Below, one piece after another: positions 14,999 through 21,927 of a stretch of DNA of 33,058 bases (position 1 is its first letter; each line of letters begins with the position of its first letter). Made by a program: the position numbers and the translations under genes. The DNA is taken from positions 1 to 33,058 of IMG/VR virus record IMGVR_UViG_3300042893_000714, one strand, 5' to 3'. The notes beneath the pieces are model-generated. The model was given only the letters and a program-made list of their open reading frames with translations, ran no database searches and was not told the origin of the DNA. The DNA comes from a virus.

Positions 14999-15646
14999 TT
15001 GCCACAACAACTATACATACACGCTGAAGAATTATATGGTCGTCCAGAGGTACTTAACTACGTCGGTAAATTAAAAGAAACAACACCTAATTTTACTTTA
15101 ATAGATATTGGTGCTAGTCATAATCCATTTAATCCGAATTTATTAACTCACACATTTGATCTTCGTCCAAATAATTTAGAAAATAAACATTCTTTTTTGG
15201 GTGATATGAACTCTTACGAAGATTGGGTTCAGATTTTTGAATACGTTGAACAACACGGAAAGTTTGATTTTTGTAATTGTACACATACCTTAGAAGATAT
15301 TGCCTACCCAATGGCCGCTTTAAAATACATGCCGCGCATTGCTAAGGAAGGATTTATTGCAGTACCTAGCAAATATTACGAACTACAGTACAGAGATCAA
15401 TACAGGGGCGGAATACATCACCGCTGGATATTTGACAACAAAAATGGAAAACTTATTGGGTATCCAAAGATTAACCTAATAGAAACATTAACCTGGCACC
15501 CACACGGTGTTACTATAGAAGAAAATGCAGGTACAGAACTAAGGATGTTTTGGAAAGATTCTATAGATTATGAAATTATTAATAATGATTATTTAGGACC
15601 CACAGCAGAAGCCGTTGTAAACATGTATCAAGGATTACTTCCATAA
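14999..15646 (+). CDS. SAM-dependent methyltransferase-fold protein
   Basis: About 215 residues from a TTG start at 14999, chosen because GGAG (14989-14992) lies 6 bases before it. In-frame ATGs at 14957 (inside the terminator stem) and 14984 (no ribosome site) are less likely. The protein has a class I methyltransferase layout: FTLIDIGAS (motif I, residues 32-40), an acidic residue after the next strand (FDLRP), and FDFCNCTHTLEDI followed by MPRIAKEGFIAVPSK, equivalent to motif IV and the following helix-strand. Such proteins can methylate small molecules, sugars or proteins. It lies between the envelope cassette and a leaderless late structural gene; target unknown. Its Asp/His-rich middle (YRGGIHHRW) is unusual for standard methyltransferases. 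Confidence 0.6.
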   Translation: MPQQLYIHAEELYGRPEVLNYVGKLKETTPNFTLIDIGASHNPFNPNLLTHTFDLRPNNLENKHSFLGDMNSYEDWVQIFEYVEQHGKFDFCNCTHTLEDIAYPMAALKYMPRIAKEGFIAVPSKYYELQYRDQYRGGIHHRWIFDNKNGKLIGYPKINLIETLTWHPHGVTIEENAGTELRMFWKDSIDYEIINNDYLGPTAEAVVNMYQGLLP

Positions 15647-15665
15647 TTTTAGCATTTTGACATAA

Positions 15666-15673
15666 CATAAATA
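15666..15673 (+). promoter_or_regulatory. Late promoter octamer, leaderless start
   Basis: CATAAATA ends 5 bases before ATG 15679, the same geometry as at gp13. No Shine-Dalgarno sequence is present. Confidence 0.65.
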
Positions 15674-15678
15674 ATGTT

Positions 15679-16920
15679 ATGTCAAAAATGTTTACTAACT
15701 TCCTAAGTGATTTCGCCGGCGGTCTATTTGCCGATAGTGGCTATCTTAGAGATTATCAACACGCTAGTCGATTATATGTCGATAGTGCCTACGGGATGGC
15801 TCCAAAAGCAGGTTGGAGTTACTTTGTTGAAATTGGGTTAAACCCAGAAATGGCTCTAGGACAATCGGGCGCTTTTAAAGCACTTGACGAAACTTGGTAT
15901 AAAAAGACTAGGGGTAAACTGGGTCTTGTTGCTAAAACGTGCGATCTCCCAAGATTTACCATTGGTCACGAAACATTAAATCAGTACAATAAAAAAACTG
16001 TTATACAAAATAAGATTACCTATAATCCTATTAATATAGTATTCCATGATGATATGAATAATATGACCACTAATTTGTGGAAAAATTATTATCAATATTA
16101 TTATTCAGATTCGAGATATCAAACAGCTATAAGTGGAGGAATAACCTCCGGCCGCACGGCATCATTACCAGAAGCATACGCTCCCTTTTCGGTTATTCGC
16201 GATTCAACTGGCATGGGTTCCGGCGGTGCGTTAACTCCTTGGCGAGGTTATAGTTATGGGTTAAACAACTTGCAAACTGTTCCTTTCTTTTCCTTCATTA
16301 GAATATTTTTGTTGAATAGAAGAACATATACTTCTATGACACTAATTAATCCAAAGATAACAGAGTGGTCCCACAGTCAATTAGACAACACTGGTACTAA
16401 AATGCTAGAGAATAAAATGACTATAGCATACGAAGCCGTTTACTACGATACAAACAACACTAAAGTTACAAAAGGTCAACCTGGATTCAATGAAATACAT
16501 TACGACCAAACAAAGAGTCCACTACGTACTGGAGGGGCAGGCGGCCTTGGTGGCCTATTAGGCGGTGCCGGAGATCTAATGGGCAGTATTGGAGATGGTT
16601 TAGAAAATGGATTTACTGTTGGTAGCCTTCTTGGAATGGCTAAAGACACAAAAAATCTTGTTAATAATTATAAATCAGTAAGAGAAGATGTTAAAAAGAA
16701 TGGAGGCCAGGCACTAAAACGTGAACTGTATAGTATTGGTGCAAGTACGTTTAGTGATGCCGCTAGAGGCACCGGGGCATATGAAGATACCGGTGGTCTA
16801 AGAAGCGTTACTGATAAACAATTTGTCATACCCGGAGTTGGCTCGGGTCGTGTTAATCTTAACGAAGCTGGTACCGGCGGTGTTAATCCCAATGTGGCGA
16901 CACCGTCTGACGCGAAATAA
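15679..16920 (+). CDS. Tail tube/baseplate-tube-like virion protein
   Basis: A 413-residue structural protein. Residues 75-160 (LVAKTCDLPRFTIGHETLNQ, then KTVIQNKITYNPINIVFHDD) look like the tube-fold strand pair of gp19-type proteins: a strand, a Pro turn, a beta-hairpin, then a helix with LWKNYYQYYY. A further strand follows near 255 (MTIAYEAVYYDTNN). Near 285-320 is a Gly-rich stretch (GGAGGLGGLLGGAGDLMGSI), and the C-terminus is polar. This fits a baseplate tube or tube-initiator component (the gp48/gp54 role in T4), conserved in marine T4-like phages, but I cannot align it confidently with either. It has a late octamer 5 bases before the ATG. Followed after 15 bases by a small conserved gene and gp4. 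Confidence 0.5.
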   Translation: MSKMFTNFLSDFAGGLFADSGYLRDYQHASRLYVDSAYGMAPKAGWSYFVEIGLNPEMALGQSGAFKALDETWYKKTRGKLGLVAKTCDLPRFTIGHETLNQYNKKTVIQNKITYNPINIVFHDDMNNMTTNLWKNYYQYYYSDSRYQTAISGGITSGRTASLPEAYAPFSVIRDSTGMGSGGALTPWRGYSYGLNNLQTVPFFSFIRIFLLNRRTYTSMTLINPKITEWSHSQLDNTGTKMLENKMTIAYEAVYYDTNNTKVTKGQPGFNEIHYDQTKSPLRTGGAGGLGGLLGGAGDLMGSIGDGLENGFTVGSLLGMAKDTKNLVNNYKSVREDVKKNGGQALKRELYSIGASTFSDAARGTGAYEDTGGLRSVTDKQFVIPGVGSGRVNLNEAGTGGVNPNVATPSDAK

Positions 16921-16935
16921 TTTGGAGTAAAATAA

Positions 16936-17316
16936 ATGGCATTAGCATATAGTAATCTTCCACCAGATTCGGCAAAACCTTCTAGTTCTGATAATACAGT
17001 AAAATTCTTCGATCAATATTATGTTCAACCGTTAGATGTTGATAACAACAGTTTATTATTGATGCAGGCATTTTTTGAAAAAAGAGGGTTTGGCAAGGCA
17101 TCTGCAGAGTTTACATCATCTATAATTATTTCACAGGCTACTCTAGACGGCTACAATCCTATTGCATTACTTGATACATTAAAAGAGTTGTCTGATGAGG
17201 GAATTAGCGGAATAGTTGCTGAGATACTAAACAATAATAGATTTAAAACTAGTGCATTGGGAATTTATTTTGGATTTTCATCTCCGGACGAAATACAAAG
17301 AAATATCATAGTATGA
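16936..17316 (+). CDS. Small conserved late protein, function unknown
   Basis: A 126-residue, mostly helical soluble protein. The N-terminus is Pro/Ser-rich (LPPDSAKPSSSDN), then VKFFDQYYVQPLDVDNNSLL, a helix FFEKRGFGKASAEFTSSI, and a helix-turn-helix-like region (NPIALLDTLKELSDEGISGI) and C-terminal NRFKTSALGIYFGF. It has a GGAG ribosome site 8 bases before ATG and overlaps the gp4 start by four bases (ATGA). Position between a tube-like protein and gp4 suggests a tail or baseplate assembly factor; small helical chaperones are common there. No clear homologue recognised. Confidence 0.7.
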   Translation: MALAYSNLPPDSAKPSSSDNTVKFFDQYYVQPLDVDNNSLLLMQAFFEKRGFGKASAEFTSSIIISQATLDGYNPIALLDTLKELSDEGISGIVAEILNNNRFKTSALGIYFGFSSPDEIQRNIIV

Positions 17317-17756
17317 GTTTAAAGTTTTCACAAGGTGTATATACTGTCCAGAATACAGAAAAATATATTGGTATGGGAAGTCCTAGATATAGAAGTTCGT
17401 GGGAACTAACGTTTATGAGTTTCTGTGATAATAATCCTAGTGTACATCAGTGGGCCAGTGAAAGTATAAAGATACCTTATAAGGATCCACTATCAGGAAG
17501 GAACACAATATATGTTCCTGATTTTTTGATTGTTTACTTAGATAAAAATCATAAAAAACATGCCGAAATTGTTGAGATAAAACCTGCTAATCAAATGCTA
17601 ATAGAAAAAGTTGGTAAAAATGCCTACAACCAAGCACAGTATGTTAAGAACATGGCCAAATGGGCCGCTGCCAGCAATTGGTGTAAAAATAACGGTATGA
17701 AGTTTCGAGTTATAAACGAAGAAGATATCTACCATACTGGGAAAAAGAATAGATAA
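17313..17756 (+). CDS. 4: Head completion nuclease (T4 gp4-like)
   Basis: A 147-residue protein very close in pattern to T4 gp4: YRSSWELTFMSF at 26-37 (T4: YRSSWELAFMKY), SVHQWASESIKIPYKDPLSG, VPDFLIVY near 68-75 and VEIKPANQ at 87-94. Glu31, Asp70, and Glu88-Ile-Lys90 make a PD-(D/E)xK nuclease signature of the TnsA/Vsr kind. In T4, gp4 acts with gp2 to finish packaged heads so that neck and tail can join. The start overlaps the upstream stop by four bases. The next gene is the small terminase, so the arrangement gp4-gp16 keeps packaging and head completion together. Confidence 0.9.
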   Translation: MSLKFSQGVYTVQNTEKYIGMGSPRYRSSWELTFMSFCDNNPSVHQWASESIKIPYKDPLSGRNTIYVPDFLIVYLDKNHKKHAEIVEIKPANQMLIEKVGKNAYNQAQYVKNMAKWAAASNWCKNNGMKFRVINEEDIYHTGKKNR

Positions 17757-17759
17757 GTA
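17752..17759 (+). promoter_or_regulatory. Weak late-type octamer before gp16
   Basis: GATAAGTA overlaps the gp4 stop and ends 4 bases before the gp16 ATG. It differs from GATAAATA by one base; the near-leaderless geometry is like gp13 and gp17 but the match is weaker. Confidence 0.3.
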
Positions 17760-17763
17760 CGGT

Positions 17764-18243
17764 ATGACTAAAAAACTTGAAGAACTTTTAAACATATTGC
17801 CCGCTACAGAAGAAACTGTAGAAATTCCTACAGTTGAAGCAATCCCAGTACCTACTATAGATTTGCAAGAACGTCTTGAGGAATTTGATAAAATTAGTGC
17901 CGCCCTTCCTAGGGTAAAAGGGCTAGGCGATATAAGCGATGCAGAGTTAGATCAGTTAGCATCTAAAGCTGAAAAGGCATATGATGATCTAATGGATCTG
18001 GGTATGAATGTAGAAGCCAAATATAGTACTCGAATGTTTGAAGTAGCGGGACAAATGCTAACTGCGGCTATTACCGCTAAAACTAACAAGATTGACAAGA
18101 AGCTTAAAATGGTTGATTTACAGCTTAAAAAGCTAGCAATTGACAAAAAGCACGGGGAAGAAAGTAATACAATCCAAGGCGAGGGCTATGTCATCACTGA
18201 CAGAAATAGCATACTAGCCAAGTTAAAAGATATGAAATCTTAA
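17764..18243 (+). CDS. 16: Terminase small subunit (T4 gp16-like)
   Basis: A 159-residue, helix-rich protein. The central region (KAYDDLMDLGMNVEAKYSTR, MFEVAGQMLTAAITAKTNKI) corresponds to the T4 gp16 core (MLMDAAKIFLETAKN...[21 protein letters not shown]), the oligomerising coiled coil. After it comes KLKMVDLQLKKLAIDK, an amphipathic helix, and a C-terminal tail (YVITDRNSILAKLKD). gp16 binds DNA and regulates gp17 during packaging. It is separated from gp17 by two virion-protein genes, unlike the T4 order where 16 and 17 adjoin. No ribosome site is obvious; a weak late octamer ends 4 bases before ATG. Confidence 0.75.
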   Translation: MTKKLEELLNILPATEETVEIPTVEAIPVPTIDLQERLEEFDKISAALPRVKGLGDISDAELDQLASKAEKAYDDLMDLGMNVEAKYSTRMFEVAGQMLTAAITAKTNKIDKKLKMVDLQLKKLAIDKKHGEESNTIQGEGYVITDRNSILAKLKDMKS

Positions 18244-18249
18244 TAAATA
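18242..18249 (+). promoter_or_regulatory. Late promoter octamer after gp16
   Basis: AATAAATA overlaps the gp16 stop. The expected transcript start, about 6 bases on, is near 18255, so an ATG touching the octamer (18250) would be lost and ATG 18268, with AGGGA upstream, would be used. Confidence 0.6.
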
Positions 18250-18267
18250 ATGCATCAGGGAACTATC

Positions 18268-18861
18268 ATGAAATCATTCAAAGAACACCTAGCAGAATCT
18301 AAAAAGACTTATACCTTTAGGGCTAAAGTTGCAGGAGATTTTTCTAAGGATCAAGAAAGCGCAATGGAATCTTTACTGTCAAAATGGCAGATTGCATCTT
18401 TTAAGAAAACCGGAAAAACTCCAGTACAAGATGTACCTTTAGATTTTCCTAAAATTAAAAATGCAGAAGTAAGTATCTACGAGTTTACTCTTGCATATCC
18501 GACCACTCAATTTGAACTAACAGAGTATTTGACAAACGAATTAAAGATCACTAAAGATCGAATGGTAGTTCGTAGTCCTAATGAACCAACTGAAGATTAC
18601 CAACAAGTAATTCAACGTCGCGAAGGTGCTTTGTTGGATGATCCAACATACAACGAATCTATCAAAATTAAAACTGAAGATTACTACGGCGACACATATA
18701 ATACCGGGTTCGTCAAAGAACTTAACGATATTTTAAAGTTACAAAGAAAAGAAAGGGGTGAGGTAATTCCCGAAGAAGCAGCCGCAAAGTTTAACACGGA
18801 CGCTCCTCAAAATAATACCAGTCCAATTAAACAAACGGACCGCACCTCCTTAAGGAAATAA
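18268..18861 (+). CDS. Internal head protein with T4-type capsid targeting sequence
   Basis: 197 residues from ATG 18268. This start is preferred over the in-frame ATG 18250 because it has AGGGA 8 bases upstream and lies downstream of the late-promoter start site. The N-terminus MKSFKEHLAES closely resembles the capsid targeting sequence of T4 internal proteins (MKTYQEFIAEA), which ends at a gp21 prohead-protease site (I/L-x-E). Cleavage after Glu10 is predicted. The rest has alternating strand/helix segments (YTFRAKVAGDF, AEVSIYEFTLAY, TQFELTEYLTNELKI) suggesting a small alpha/beta domain, then acidic and polar C-terminal residues. It lies between gp16 and gp17. An internal or core head protein is inferred; no enzymatic role is visible. 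Confidence 0.6.
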   Translation: MKSFKEHLAESKKTYTFRAKVAGDFSKDQESAMESLLSKWQIASFKKTGKTPVQDVPLDFPKIKNAEVSIYEFTLAYPTTQFELTEYLTNELKITKDRMVVRSPNEPTEDYQQVIQRREGALLDDPTYNESIKIKTEDYYGDTYNTGFVKELNDILKLQRKERGEVIPEEAAAKFNTDAPQNNTSPIKQTDRTSLRK

Positions 18862-18863
18862 TT

Positions 18864-20273
18864 ATGCAAATGATCAACGTATTAAAACGGCTAGCCGAGT
18901 TGGATTCTCAGAACCCAAATGTTACCACAGCAAAACCAAAGATGTCAGCTGATGCGGCTGTAGAAGCAGTTCAAAAAACATTGTCCGAAGAATTAAGTGT
19001 AGAAAGTCTACGCTATCTATCAGGAGTTAAACAAACATTAGATGAATGCGGTATGTATCCAGAGGGCATGGGAATGTCTTCTAGTGCGCCGTCAACTCCT
19101 GCAAGTTTTTCTATCAACGCAACTGCCGCCGACGGCGACGAAGTTGCAAATATGTTGTCACAAATTATGACATTGGCTGGCGCTGGCAAGGTTGGCCCAG
19201 GACACATGCCAGTTGATAAAGCACCAAACGTGATGACTACACTTCCTTCATTAAGTCAAGCCAATCAGTCCGGTAATGATGAAATGAAAAGAATGATAGA
19301 CATGATGAATGAGCCAGAAGCAGAAGCATACCTATCAGAACCGTTAGTTCTAAAACCAGATCCTAGTGCTCCGCCTCCCTCTACTCCGGCTCCTCCTCCG
19401 GCTCCTCCGGCAACACCGGCTCCTCCGTCAGCACCGGTAGATGCACCAGAAGAAGAAGGTGTAGGTCAACCAGAAATTACCACAATGCCAAATGGGCGTG
19501 TACGTGCTACCTATCCAGCGCCAACAGCGCCCTCGGCTCCGGATCAATCTAGCCTTCCTCTACCGATTAATTCTCCGGATGATCGTGTTGGCGGCCCAAA
19601 GACTCTTACAGTGCCAACTACCTCAGCAGATGCGCCAGAAAAAGAAGGCATTGGCGGCGGACTTTTTGGCGCAATTGGCGGCGGAATGTTAGGAGGCCCG
19701 CTTGGTGCTATGGCAGGATACGCGGCCGGCAGTAAAGCAGGTGATGACATATCAGACGAAGGTGTTGGTGCAATTCCAGAAGTTGATATTGCAGGTGTTG
19801 GTGGCGGATTAGCCGCCGCCGCAATGTCCGATGGAGATCCAAATGAAATTGCCGCAGGTGTAAAAGCAGGCAAAAAAGTTACTGCTGATGCCGAAGGTGG
19901 TGAAATGGAAGCAAAAGACCACATTAGAAAAATGATGGACATGTTAGATAATTCTCCTAACAATCCAACAGATGTTCCAGCACACGATCCAGACAAGTTT
20001 GCATATAATCCAAACGGTGGCGGTATGGGCATTGGTGACCGTATGGATGGTACTATGCCAAAAGGCAACATGACTGCCGAAGATACTATGACTTCTAAGT
20101 TATTCAGTGATTATCAAAAGTTTGTAACTGAAGGCGAAAAACAAATGAGTCGTGCTGCCAAGGGATGGAAGAAGTACGGCGACGGTATGATAGAATTATC
20201 GAAGGCTGCTAAAAAAGGCGCCAGCGAAAAGAAGATGGATGCTATCCGTGACAAACACGACAAATATAATTAA
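18864..20273 (+). CDS. Pro/Gly-rich virion protein with glycine zipper
   Basis: A 469-residue low-complexity protein. It has a helical N-terminus (MINVLKRLAELD), a Pro/Ala/Ser-rich linker near 165-197, two copies of DAPE(E/K)EG(V/I)G near 193 and 255, and a Gly-zipper segment near 263-296 (LFGAIGGGMLGGPLGAMAG followed by YAAGSKAGDDI). An Ala/Gly-rich stretch follows (VGGGLAAAAMSDGD), then a charged helical C-terminus (KQMSRAAKGWKKYGDGM). Gly zippers can insert in membranes or pack helices. An AAGGAA ribosome site overlaps the end of the preceding gene. A UUCG-loop terminator follows. By position (before gp17) and composition it is probably an internal or ejected head protein; this is inference. 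Codon use is more GC-rich than its neighbours. Confidence 0.6.
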   Translation: MQMINVLKRLAELDSQNPNVTTAKPKMSADAAVEAVQKTLSEELSVESLRYLSGVKQTLDECGMYPEGMGMSSSAPSTPASFSINATAADGDEVANMLSQIMTLAGAGKVGPGHMPVDKAPNVMTTLPSLSQANQSGNDEMKRMIDMMNEPEAEAYLSEPLVLKPDPSAPPPSTPAPPPAPPATPAPPSAPVDAPEEEGVGQPEITTMPNGRVRATYPAPTAPSAPDQSSLPLPINSPDDRVGGPKTLTVPTTSADAPEKEGIGGGLFGAIGGGMLGGPLGAMAGYAAGSKAGDDISDEGVGAIPEVDIAGVGGGLAAAAMSDGDPNEIAAGVKAGKKVTADAEGGEMEAKDHIRKMMDMLDNSPNNPTDVPAHDPDKFAYNPNGGGMGIGDRMDGTMPKGNMTAEDTMTSKLFSDYQKFVTEGEKQMSRAAKGWKKYGDGMIELSKAAKKGASEKKMDAIRDKHDKYN

Positions 20274-20287
20274 ATTATTATATAACC

Positions 20288-20315
20288 AAATAGCCTCTTC
20301 GGAGGCTATTTTTTT
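20288..20315 (+). terminator. Rho-independent terminator with UUCG tetraloop
   Basis: AAATAGCCTC (20288-20297), loop TTCG, GAGGCTATTT (20302-20311) form a perfect 10-bp stem closed by C(UUCG)G, an exceptionally stable loop, with a T tract to 20315. It separates the preceding head gene from gp17, whose late octamer begins two bases later. Confidence 0.92.
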
Positions 20316-20316
20316 C

Positions 20317-20324
20317 TGTAAATA
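20317..20324 (+). promoter_or_regulatory. Late promoter octamer for gp17, leaderless start
   Basis: TGTAAATA ends exactly 5 bases before ATG 20330 and starts directly after the terminator T tract. There is no Shine-Dalgarno sequence between them. Confidence 0.6.
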
Positions 20325-20329
20325 ATAGT

Positions 20330-21916
20330 ATGGCAAAATCATTAGACGGTAATTTAATTAAGAAAGCAAATGCTACACAACGGTGGACTGATGCCGATGT
20401 GGAAGCATTATTAGCATGTCAGGATATGGATACGGGACCTGAATATTTCTTAAAGAATTTCTTTAGCATTCAGCATCCTAAAAAGGGCAAGATTCCATAT
20501 GCGGCATTTGATTATCAAGAAGAATTATTAACCAGCTATCATACAAATCGTTTTAGTGTAAACATGCTAGGTCGACAAATGGGTAAGACTACTACTGCGG
20601 TAGGATACCTACTATGGTATGCAATGTTTATTCCAGATAGTACCATTCTGATTGCCGCGCACAAGTACACAGGTGCTCAGGAAATTATGCAACGGTTGCG
20701 GTATGCTTACGAAACTTGCCCTGATCATATTCGAGGCGGCGTTACAAGTTACAACAAACAGTCAATTGAATTTGACAATGGTTCTCGTATTGTAGCACAA
20801 ACTACAACTCCAACAACCGGTCGAGGTATGTCTATTTCCTTATTGTACTTAGACGAATTTGCATACGTTGAACCTAATATTGCTGTTGAGTTTTGGACCT
20901 CTATTAGCCCTACATTAGCAACTGGCGGTAAAGCAATTATCACAAGTACTCCTAACAGTGACGAAGATCAATTTGCTATTATTTGGCAAGAAGCTAATAA
21001 AAGAATAGACGAATACGGTAATAGTACAGTATTAGGCAAAAACGGTTTTTATCCCTACATGGCTGTTTGGAGTCAGCATCCAGATCGCGATGAGGTATGG
21101 GCCAACGAAGAACGAAGTCGAGTTGGTGTTGAGCGATTTGAACGTGAACACGAATGTAAATTCTTAATCTTTGATGAAACGTTAATCAACAGTATAAGTT
21201 TGGCTAACATGGAAGGTGTTGAGCCAATAATGAAAATGGGGCAAGCCCGTTGGTATAAAAAGATTGATACGTCTTGTACATACATAGTAGCATTAGATCC
21301 AAGTCTAGGAACAGGTGGAGATTTTGCCGCAATTGAAATCTTAGAATTGCCTAGTATGATGCAGGTATGTGAATGGCATCACAATATGACTCCGGTACAG
21401 GCACAGGCCCGTATTTTACGAGACTTATGTAAGTATATTGACGAACAATTTACGGAGCAAGGGTTAAATTCTTCCTTATACTACAGCGTTGAAAACAACA
21501 CCGTAGGTGAAAGTGCATTAGTAGCAATTAATGAATTAGGTGAAGAAACATTACCTGGATTGTTTCTAAGTGAGCCTATCAAGAAAGGTCACGTTAGAAG
21601 ATTCCGCAAAGGATTTAATACAACTCATTCGGCTAAGTTAAATGCTTGTGCTAAGTTAAAACAACTGGTAGAAACTAAAAAAATTACTATAAACAGTAAG
21701 AGTCTAGTGACAGAATTAAAGACATTTATTGCTAACGGCATTACATTTAAAGCAAAAACTGGACAACACGACGATCTTGTATCGGCTATATTGTTGTGTA
21801 TGCGTATGGTTTTAATACTACAAGAATGGGATCCTGCAATTTACGATAAAATGCGTGATCACAGCGGGCTAGAAGAGTATGACATGCCCATGCCAATCTA
21901 CATCAGCAATTATTAA
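20330..21916 (+). CDS. 17: Terminase large subunit (T4 gp17-like)
   Basis: A 528-residue packaging motor. ATPase part: adenine motif region FDYQEELL near 60-67, Walker A GRQMGKTT at 81-88, Walker B LLYLDEFA at 171-178 with Asp175-Glu176, and coupling motif TSTPNS near 205-210. Nuclease part (RNase H fold): Asp323 in YIVALDPSLGTGGDFA, Glu388 in YYSVENN, and Asp481-Asp482 in GQHDDLVSAI. It pumps DNA into the prohead through the portal and cuts the concatemer. It is shorter than T4 gp17 (610 residues), mainly at the N-terminus. It is isolated between a strong terminator and another late octamer. The start is leaderless with no ribosome site. Identity is certain. Confidence 0.95.
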   Translation: MAKSLDGNLIKKANATQRWTDADVEALLACQDMDTGPEYFLKNFFSIQHPKKGKIPYAAFDYQEELLTSYHTNRFSVNMLGRQMGKTTTAVGYLLWYAMFIPDSTILIAAHKYTGAQEIMQRLRYAYETCPDHIRGGVTSYNKQSIEFDNGSRIVAQTTTPTTGRGMSISLLYLDEFAYVEPNIAVEFWTSISPTLATGGKAIITSTPNSDEDQFAIIWQEANKRIDEYGNSTVLGKNGFYPYMAVWSQHPDRDEVWANEERSRVGVERFEREHECKFLIFDETLINSISLANMEGVEPIMKMGQARWYKKIDTSCTYIVALDPSLGTGGDFAAIEILELPSMMQVCEWHHNMTPVQAQARILRDLCKYIDEQFTEQGLNSSLYYSVENNTVGESALVAINELGEETLPGLFLSEPIKKGHVRRFRKGFNTTHSAKLNACAKLKQLVETKKITINSKSLVTELKTFIANGITFKAKTGQHDDLVSAILLCMRMVLILQEWDPAIYDKMRDHSGLEEYDMPMPIYISNY

Positions 21917-21922
21917 TAAATA
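21915..21922 (+). promoter_or_regulatory. Late promoter octamer after gp17, leaderless start
   Basis: AATAAATA overlaps the gp17 stop codon and ends exactly 5 bases before ATG 21928. There is no Shine-Dalgarno sequence. Confidence 0.6.
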
Positions 21923-21927
21923 ACACT

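Noticed and set aside
19544-20071. Long minus-strand open frame (175 codons) opposite the Pro/Gly-rich virion gene
   Set aside because: Caused by the Gly/Pro/Ala-rich codons of the plus gene; the product is Pro/Ser-rich with no ribosome site or recognisable domain.
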